From positions 25,362,614-25,426,613 of the forward strand of contig OZ024930.1 of assembly GCA_964017235.1 (NCBI GenBank): a DNA stretch of 64,000 nt, in the 5' to 3' direction. Numbering within the stretch: the stretch's first letter is position 1; each line of letters starts with the position of its first letter. The DNA comes from Sabellastarte sp. h YS-2021 (lineage: Eukaryota > Annelida > Polychaeta > Sabellida > Sabellidae). The position numbers were made by a program, and so were the translations under genes. This document shows, piece after piece, positions 57,731 to 64,000 of this stretch. The notes beneath the pieces were generated by a model. That model was given only the letters and a program-made list of their open reading frames with translations, ran no database searches and had not been told where the DNA came from.

Positions 57731-57814
57731 AATGAAAAATTGTGAATATCTCGGAAAAGCTATTTCTTCTGCTTTAATGCTCGGCGCGAGATACACACCG
57801 CGGCAGTGGTCTTG

Positions 57815-58090
57815 ACAAAAAATTTTGTCTCCCCAAAAATGGTGGCCATTTTGAATTTTTTGCAAAACACAAAAATGCTTATATCTCGAAAACCGTGCTA
57901 TATGGAGCGAACTCAACAAAATTTTTGACCTGCTGGGTATCTCTGCAGAGTAGCCATGCCAATTTTCAAAATATTTTTGTCTCGCCAAATATAACGGACA
58001 TTTTTAATTTTTTTATTTTTTGCAAAACACAAAAATGCTTATATCTTGAAAACCGTGCTAGATAGAGCAGACTGCGCTGACTTTGGTTGC
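57815..58090 (+). repeat. Satellite array A, about 2 terminal units
   Basis: Two diverged units (ATGCTTATATCTCGAAAACC, then ATGCTTATATCTTGAAAACC) running into GCAGACTGCGCTGACTTTGG, which matches the array end of the relative at 11385-11410. Confidence 0.85.
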
Positions 58091-58239
58091 CACAACAGTA
58101 TAAGGCTAGAAACGAAGCATTTTCTTAATACTTTAGCACTCACCTTTATATCCTTTTCGGGACGCTTTGTTTTTGCTATGCAAAAACATTATCTTTTCTT
58201 TTTGCGAGCGATCCTCTAGTTAAGATTTGCCAAAGGAAT

Positions 58240-58830
58240 ATTCAGTCTTTGTGGTGACCTTAAATTCAAAATGTTAATGGACCTATGGCCTGTTTAAAGC
58301 CATCAAATTGGAATAAAATCCTCTGGCTCCTTTCTTTTTCCATTTTTTAATCTAAATTATCACTGGTATTAAAATAGATAAAATAATACTTATGGTCACC
58401 TTAAACTCTCAATATGAATGGAGCTGTAGCCACCTTAAAGTGAAATAAGGGGGCTTTCAGCCTCCAACTATCTTATTGTTCAACCGACCTCAGTTAAACT
58501 TTGCACACCTATAAAGGATGGCAAAAGGGACACTGTTATTTTATGGTGAACTTAATGCCTCAATATGAATGAAGTTATAGTCACCGGACAGTAACAGAAG
58601 GGGGTTTTCAGCCTCCAACCATCTTATTGATCAACTGACGTTGGGTAAATTTCACACTTATAACGGATGCCAAGAGGGACATTCTTCTTTTCTGTCCACC
58701 TTGAAGTCCACTTATGGCCATCTTACAGTAAGAAATGGGTTTTCAGCCCCCAACTCACCAACTGTTCAACTAATATCAGTTAAACTTGGCACATTGATTA
58801 GGCTTACTCACAGGATGGTTTCTTTAGAAT
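58240..58830 (+). repeat. Tandem units of ~150 bp (outer element)
   Basis: About 4 diverged units with CTCAATATGAATG(G/A)AG, AGGGGG(C/T)TTTCAGCCTCCAAC and GTTAAACTTGGCACA-type ends. Starts near 58250, 58400, 58555 and 58690. Confidence 0.75.
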
Positions 58831-59085
58831 TAATTTACCATTCATACAATTATAAGCATCAGCAACATATTATTCTCTACATTGGCCACATTATAACAAA
58901 ATACCAAAACATAAATTTCACTTACTAGAAGAATGCACACTTTATCCTTAAGCCAAAAACAAGCCTTTACTAAAACTTCACAAGCTTTAATGTATTGTTC
59001 ATACAAAAGCACAAAAACATCACTGTTTAAAACAGATACACACCAGCAGTAGAGAAACAGCAGATTTGTTTTAAAGATTATAGTA

Positions 59086-59312
59086 GAGGGGCCACGGTGG
59101 CAGAGTGGTAACACTCTTGCCTCCCACCTCTGAGGCCAGGGTTTGGTTCCCGGCACTGCCTCAAGTGGGAAAGCTGGTAGTTGCTTGCCGTTGGTCAGCA
59201 GTTTACAGTACAGAACCCTGATGAACTCTATGTACTGGTTTCCTCTGCCCTTCGAACTACCTGTACAGTGTTGAAAGCGACGTAAAACCCCAAATAAATA
59301 AATTAATTAAAC
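59086..59312 (+). mobile_element. Full-length tRNA-derived SINE
   Basis: The head carries a pol III A box (TGGCAGAGTGGT, 59109-59120) and B box (GGTTTGGTTCCC). A body follows with AAGCTGGTAGTTGCTTGCCG, TTTACAGTACAGAACCC, GGTTTCCTCTGCCC and GAAAGCGACGTAAAACCCC. It ends in AAATAAATAAATTAATTAAA. The target duplication ATTATAGTA lies at 59077-59085 and 59313-59321. The acceptor arms do not pair, so it is not a tRNA gene. The GCGACGTAAAAC tail block is of a type common in invertebrate SINEs. Confidence 0.9.
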
Positions 59313-59321
59313 ATTATAGTA

Positions 59322-60887
59322 TCAGTTACTTGTAAATTAACAAGCACCTCAAAAGATTATGAAAATCAAAATGACAATACTTTTCCCCCACACTGTTCCC
59401 TCTATTCATCTGCACACCAGTAATCCTCTTAACCAATAAATTGTTAACTAGAAAATAAAAGTATAATATCCCCACTCAGTAAATAATTTAAAGCCAAATG
59501 ACTTTATTTAAAAAGCAAAATGAAACAGTGGCAATAAAAAGGTGTGAAATTTAGTGACTAAATTGTTCTAAAGACAGAGTATCATTTGTAAGTTTTGTTT
59601 GAAGGATTGTAGTCACACAGAAAAGAACAATGTCCTTCAACACAAGTTCCAATGAAAGGGGTATAAAAACACAAAAGCTTTTCATGATAAGAATGCTTGG
59701 ATTGAACATCCTACATATGGTCTTCATTATAAAGAAACTTAATCCCCTGTTTCAAGTAAGTCTAATCAGAGTGGGACCTTTGTCTGCCTTCTAAGGTAAT
59801 CTTATAGTCACACAGAAATCATCAAACATCCCAAACTATCATAATCTCTTACTAAACATATACATATTTACTTGTACCATTTGAAAATTATTTACACAAA
59901 ATGTGAAAGGAAGACTGATTTCCCTTAAAAACTTTCCAAATACTTTCACATGTTTTAGATGAATTTTATCTGTCTGCATCAGATGACAAGGCTAGCTGAA
60001 CCAGCAATTGATATAAATATCTTGCATATATGTACTACTACATCACCAGTAGATTCCCTTGTTGGAGTATCAGGCCTGCATGGGTTATCAACATTCCTTA
60101 TCTCATGTAATCCTTGGTGACTGTCTGGGATGAGTAGAATTCATGTATTCATGCACTAAATCACTTATAACTTGAAAAGTATTACATATAGAGCATTTTG
60201 TTAAATGTGTTTTTGATGTAGTTTTGTGTCAGTTATAACATAGTAAAATTTCAGAACTGTAGCCCCTTACATAATTAAATAATTACTGTAAAATTTAAAC
60301 ATTCTACTGCAGTAAATAATCTTTTTCTCACCTCTGCATATTTATTTCAGTGAGGGGAGTGACGAAGAGCCAGTCTTTTGCTTCTCTAATCTGCCCCCTC
60401 CCCACTCCCCTCACTCAAATAAAAGTGCATATGAAAGAAGAAATGCCTCTGTGTATGGGGGATGGGGGAAGTGAGATGGGGAAGTGAGATTATGTGTGTG
60501 TGTTGTAAGTCTCACTTCCCCCCCATTCAAACAAAGTGGAGAATATGTGTGCAATGTGATAAGGTCTCTAATCATTTTTTATTACATTACATTAATTTAA
60601 AACATTTACATCAACTTTTGCTTAGTATAATGACCTACCAAATTAATTTGTAACTTGTTTTATTCTTGTAAGCAATAACTCTGAAGCAAAATAATTAACT
60701 TTTGAACAAAATGTCTTAAGCACTTTGGTTCACTGGATTTTATCACTGTTTTTGTTAAGTTTTTAGTTAAAGCACAATCAGTAATTTTATACAACAGTTC
60801 TTAAGCATCTTAGTCCACTGCATTTAATTAGTGTTTTATACTTAAGTCTGATACTAATGACATTTTGAACAGAAATGTCTGTGGTCA
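59322..60887. other. Intergenic with an inverted array-B monomer and G-rich hairpins
   Basis: 59990-60090 is the dispersed 80-bp repeat. 60160-60290 read on the minus strand is one diverged array-B unit (CTACAGTTCTGAAATTTTAC, TATGTTATAACTGACACAAA, TGCTCTATATGTAATACTTT). 60351-60415 has inverted GTGAGGGGAGTG / CACTCCCCTCAC, and 60474-60522 has GGGGAAGTGAGA / TCTCACTTCCCC. 59322-59985 shows nothing recognisable. Confidence 0.6.
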
Positions 60888-62252
60888 ATGTACCCTTACA
60901 CTTCAGACCTCTTCTGCCAGAACATTCTCAAAGATTACCCTGAAAAACAAAAAATAGGTCCACATTTACTGAAACTATTAGAACTTGTATTACACTCAAT
61001 GAGTTTTAATTTCAATGGCGACCACTACCTACAAGTAGGTAGTACAGCCATGGGAACAGCAGCTGCCCCCAATTATGCAAACCTATTCATGGATAGGTTC
61101 GAAACCAAAGCCTTGGATAACTGGCCACTAAAACCACTACTCTGGCTAAGGTTTATCGATGATATCTTTATGATATGGACACATGGAGATGATAACTTAA
61201 CTGAATTTATCACCTACCTAAACAGTATCCACCCAACCATCAAATTCACACATGAATCTAGCTTAACACAAATTAATTTTCTAGACACAACGGTCAAAAT
61301 TAATGACAGTAGGGATATCTACACCACACTGTATGAGAAACCCACTGATACACATCTGTACCTACATTATACCTCTTCTCACCATACCCCCTGCAAAACC
61401 AAAGGGCCTTATGGTCAATTTCTTAGACTCAGAAGGATATGTACTTTTGACAATGACTTCCATGAAAATGCTGAAAAACTCGTCAGCTATTACCTCAAAA
61501 GAGGGTACCCTGAAAAAAGTCTAAGAAAACATTACAAAAGAGCATTTAAATATTCCCAAGATGAACTCCTTAATGTGGTAGAGAAAACCCCAGTCACCAC
61601 ACCTGTGATGGTCACCAATTACAACCCTTCAAACCCCAACATCAAGGAAATTATCCACAAAAATTGGAACATAATTTCCAACAGTCCTGATTGTGGACCA
61701 CATTTCCCACAAAAACCAATAGTAGGCTTTAGGAGACTCCCAAACCTAAGGGACATACTAACAAATGCTACCACCACATACCCCCCAACAAAGGCCATAC
61801 CTACTATCCCTCATATTCCCATATGCACTCGATTGGGAAAATGTACCTATTGCCCATTCATGAAGAAAATCACAACTGTTAAATGTAACTTCACTAAAAA
61901 GTCACACAAAACCTTAGACTTACCAAAACAAGTCACATGTGAACTTACCAATGTCATATACCTGATTACCTGCACTAAGTGCCAAAAACAATATGTTGGT
62001 GAAACATGTAGAGCACTTAGAAAAAGAATGTATGAGCATAAAGCTTCAGTACAAAAAGATGGACAAATCACACCAGTTTCCAGACACTTCAAAAGTGAAG
62101 GACATAACCACAGACATATGCAGTTCTCTGTGCTAGAGTGGTGCACACCTAAGTTTGAAGCATCCTCCACATCCAAACGAAGGCGAATTGAGTTGGGCTG
62201 GATCTTCAAACTGCACTCTCTACACCCTATTGGCATTAACCAATTTGTGTGA
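60888..62252 (+). CDS. Penelope-like retroelement, RT + GIY-YIG endonuclease (5'-truncated)
   Basis: 454 codons open to a TGA at 62250. The reverse transcriptase part has LLELVLHSMSFNFNGDHYLQ, STAMGTAAAPNYANLFMDRF (residues about 52-71) and the catalytic-type WLRFIDDIFMIWTHGDD (about 85-101), then INFLDTTVKINDSRDIYTTL. A linker with CTYCPFMKK follows. The C-terminal GIY-YIG nuclease has VIYLITCTKCQKQYVGETCR and ALRKRMYEHKASV (about 360-393). This RT plus GIY-YIG order defines Penelope-like elements. The N-terminal fingers/palm part is missing, so this copy is 5'-truncated; the ATG at 60888 is just the first Met in the remaining frame. No stop interrupts the surviving part, so it is fairly young. 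Confidence 0.92.
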   Translation: MYPYTSDLFCQNILKDYPEKQKIGPHLLKLLELVLHSMSFNFNGDHYLQVGSTAMGTAAAPNYANLFMDRFETKALDNWPLKPLLWLRFIDDIFMIWTHGDDNLTEFITYLNSIHPTIKFTHESSLTQINFLDTTVKINDSRDIYTTLYEKPTDTHLYLHYTSSHHTPCKTKGPYGQFLRLRRICTFDNDFHENAEKLVSYYLKRGYPEKSLRKHYKRAFKYSQDELLNVVEKTPVTTPVMVTNYNPSNPNIKEIIHKNWNIISNSPDCGPHFPQKPIVGFRRLPNLRDILTNATTTYPPTKAIPTIPHIPICTRLGKCTYCPFMKKITTVKCNFTKKSHKTLDLPKQVTCELTNVIYLITCTKCQKQYVGETCRALRKRMYEHKASVQKDGQITPVSRHFKSEGHNHRHMQFSVLEWCTPKFEASSTSKRRRIELGWIFKLHSLHPIGINQFV

Positions 62253-62340
62253 CTCTGTTTGGCTATAATCCGGACCCTACAGCACTCAGGGGTCCTCCTT
62301 CTAATTTTCCCATTCTCAAAGATTGTAGCACATACAGAAT

Positions 62341-63137
62341 CCGGGGAAAAAAATGCCTCCTGGACAAAATGCCTCCCAGAAAAAATGCCTCCTGGAAAAA
62401 ATGCCCCCTAAAAATGGTTCCTGAATATTTGGTGACTAGGAAAAAATGCCTCCTGAGAAAAAAAGTTATTTCAACTTGTAAACATGTTACATAAGAAAAC
62501 TATAACATATAATGTCAAAAACATGTTAATTTCAAATATGTTTACAGTCAAAACCAGAACGTACAATATCACAAAGTACAAATTACAAATATCTTCTTGA
62601 AAGGGTATCCCTTCAGCTGTACTCTGGACCAGTTTAAAAGCAGGATTTATGGCTGTGAGTAGTTGTGACCTTTATGGCTTACAATATACATTCTTATCAA
62701 TTTACAACATAGGTTACCCCCTCTATAAGGAGTTGATCGCAGTTAGATGCACTAGGAGGGGCAGAAATTTTATTACAAGAAAAACACGACAACTGTCATG
62801 ATGGAAACCAGGGATGAGCAGCCAGCCAAAAGAGTGAGAAGAACCAGCAAAACCTTACAGGAGAAACCCAAGTACCTTTGTACAGATAAGCAAAATGGGT
62901 AAAAGACTGTGAATTTTTCACAGGCATAGGCGACTATAAGACTCAAGTGGAAAAATGAAGATGCCTCTGAAGTTGTAACATGAACCTGTTGTGTTATAAT
63001 ACTTGAAATAACTTTTTCTTCTTAGGAGGCATTTTTCATAGTCACAAAATATTCATGAGGCATTCTTTCTAGGAGGCCTTCTTTCTAGGAGGCATATTTT
63101 TTAGCAGACATTTTTTCCAGGAGGTATTTTTTCCGCG
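62341..63137. mobile_element. 797-bp element with ~145-bp TIRs made of 16-bp repeats
   Basis: Both ends are strings of a 16-bp unit AAAAAATGCCTCCTGG (four units on the left, five on the right in complement). They are followed by a shared GAATATTT(T/G)GTGACTA block, one more unit, and AAAAAGTTATTTCAA. The ends are CCGGGGAAAAAAATGCC and the complement of GCGGAAAAAATACC. No transposase inside and no clear target duplication; the superfamily is not recognised. Confidence 0.8.
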
Positions 63138-63544
63138 TACTGGACATACATTCTTTCGAGAAGTAAATTTCACACCTACAATTTCTCTTCTGCCAAGCTG
63201 TGGTCGTTCTTTAATTTGTTAAATATAGTAACATACACAATGCAATAAAGTTCACATTTTCTATTTTTTTTTATGATGCATATCTTGACATCTTTTACGG
63301 ATTACTTCGCACTTTTTTATCATGGCCACTTTGTTTTTGTCAGCAAAAACCTTTTTTAGTTCAAACTGTGGTTGAGAATCTGTAGGTACTTCAATCTTTC
63401 TCCTGCTGCCTGTCAGGAACATTTACAGGCTGGCTGAAGTTACCGTCTGTAAGGATATTTTTCCTGCACAGTCTGTCATCACGTACACTCTGGATAACCA
63501 TATTTTGAACAAGCCAGATACATGATACAGACAGGCCTGTTGTA

Positions 63545-64000
63545 TTAACTGACAAGGCGGAAGTGTAGCTGACAGGCCCTTAAGTTAACCAACAGGCCTG
63601 TTGCTAGGTGGATGGACTTTGGGTCTGTTACAAGGGTCGGAAACAGTCGTAGAAATATCGAACATGTTTGATATTTCACCGACTCTTCCCGACAAGCCTT
63701 TGTGAAGAGATAGGTTTTGAGCTTCTTTCTAAAATAGGCAATAGTGGATGATGCACGGATGTCTTCAGGGAGTGAATTCCAAACAGTGGGAACATCAAAG
63801 GCAAAACAGAAGCCAAACTGCTTAGTAGACTTGTGAATTTTATGTTGAAATTTTTGAACATTGAGGAAATTGGCAACACTCTGACTGCACCTAGTATTGT
63901 AAGTAGTGCAGTATGTGGATAGGTGTGGAGCAAAATATTTAGGGAAACCAGTATGAATAAACTTGTACACCAGGGTAGCCAAACTGAACTCTGAGCAAAA
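63545..64000 (-). pseudogene. LINE ORF2 3' end (reverse transcriptase C-terminus), runs off the window
   Basis: Minus-strand frame with MATLVYKFIHTGFPKYFAPH, NTRCSQSVANFLNVQKFQHK, IHKSTKQFGFCFAFDVPTVW and NSLPEDIRASSTIAYFRKKL, then KTYLF. R-x-SxxxLxVPxxxxxxxKxxFxxxAPxxWNxLPxxIR is the standard end of non-LTR retrotransposon ORF2 (CR1/L2/RTE-like groups). The RT core lies beyond 64000. Coding similarity ends about 63680; the 3' region 63138-63545 may be its 3' UTR, though no tail was fixed. Confidence 0.75.

Larger units (their letters stand above)
53415..58220 (+). mobile_element. 4.8-kb Helentron/HINE-like element with head-to-head arrays
   Basis: The start hairpin has arms AAGCATCCC and GGGACGCTT. 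The end has GGGACGCTT (58159-58167), the hairpin GTTTTTGC/GCAAAAAC (58169-58187) and CTCTAGT (58214-58220). The lead and tail match the 2.2-kb relative at 9345-11537. Extra cargo here is array B (54692-56240), a reversed 80-bp repeat (56262-56345) and array C (57040-57730), between blocks of satellite A. No protein is encoded. 53462-53508 is a small GC-rich repeat of GGCTCCGCC units not found in the relative. Confidence 0.65.
52863..58830 (+). mobile_element. Outer tandem-repeat element, interrupted at 53415-58220
   Basis: The lead at 52863-52980 is homologous to 3186-3295 (GAAGTTCGACTGATC..GGATTATGGTCTCCC). After it come units of about 150 bp with CACCTTAA, AGGGGG(T/C)TTTCAGCCTCCAA and CTTATTGTTCAACCGAC / AAACTTGGCACA. 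They recur before (53330-53410) and after (58240-58830) the inner element. The unit interrupted at 53414 resumes at 58221 (AACTTGGCAAATTTATT then TAAGATTTGCCAAAGG), showing clean insertion of the inner element between two T bases. Confidence 0.65.

Noticed and set aside
59093-59170. tRNA gene
   Set aside because: A and B boxes are present, but the acceptor and anticodon arms do not fold and the sequence runs on into a SINE body with an A-rich tail and target duplication.

Overview
This window is animal (metazoan) DNA. It is AT-rich, has long introns, and is mostly made of mobile elements and tandem repeats. I see no bacterial-style gene organisation. The mix of DIRS-type retroelements, a Penelope-like element, PIF/Harbinger and hAT DNA transposons, a tRNA-derived SINE and tandem-array elements ending in hairpins suggests a marine invertebrate, most likely a mollusc. 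That is inference; no species can be named from the sequence alone.

The only host gene I can support lies on the + strand from about 2.97 to 21.4 kb. It is the 3' half of a ubiquitin-specific protease of the USP4/USP11/USP15 clade. Seven exons join in phase: an acidic linker, a VNSYG segment, an AMDW segment, a zinc-ribbon half site (YCPQC), the HLKRFSYNR block, the catalytic His box (GGGHY), the WYYFDD block and a short acidic C-terminus. The Cys box and N-terminal domains lie upstream of the window. One acceptor sits at the end of a 21-bp periodic array of acceptor-like sites.

The introns are packed with elements. 1-2.97 kb holds a diverged duplication, two MITEs and a LINE relic. 3-7 kb holds a satellite-like array and a MITE. 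7.4-9.05 kb is a hAT-like element. 9.3-13.06 kb holds two hairpin-ended, array-bearing elements. 13.86-21.25 kb is a hAT-like element carrying a near full-length DIRS fossil (A).

From 21.4 to 25 kb lies the 3' UTR and flank with small palindromic elements, then another array element (25.2-27.7 kb). 28.4-39.6 kb is a compound of DIRS fossils: decayed copy B, copy C of another family abutting B's right end, an inverted DIRS fragment D inside C, and a SINE in C. 40.5-51.7 kb is a decayed PIF/Harbinger transposon with a + strand transposase and a convergent MADF/Myb-like gene. It is split by a hAT-like insertion that itself contains DIRS fossil E. 52.9-58.8 kb is a tandem-repeat element interrupted by a 4.8-kb hairpin-ended element carrying head-to-head satellite arrays. 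The right end holds a full-length SINE, a 5'-truncated Penelope-like element, an element with about 145-bp terminal inverted repeats built of 16-bp units, and the 3' end of a LINE on the minus strand.

The most novel-looking material is the group of hairpin-ended, array-bearing elements with CTCT(A/T)GT termini, best explained as Helentron/HINE-like. Next are the layered insertions with readable target duplications, and the in-frame 21-bp acceptor array in the USP gene.
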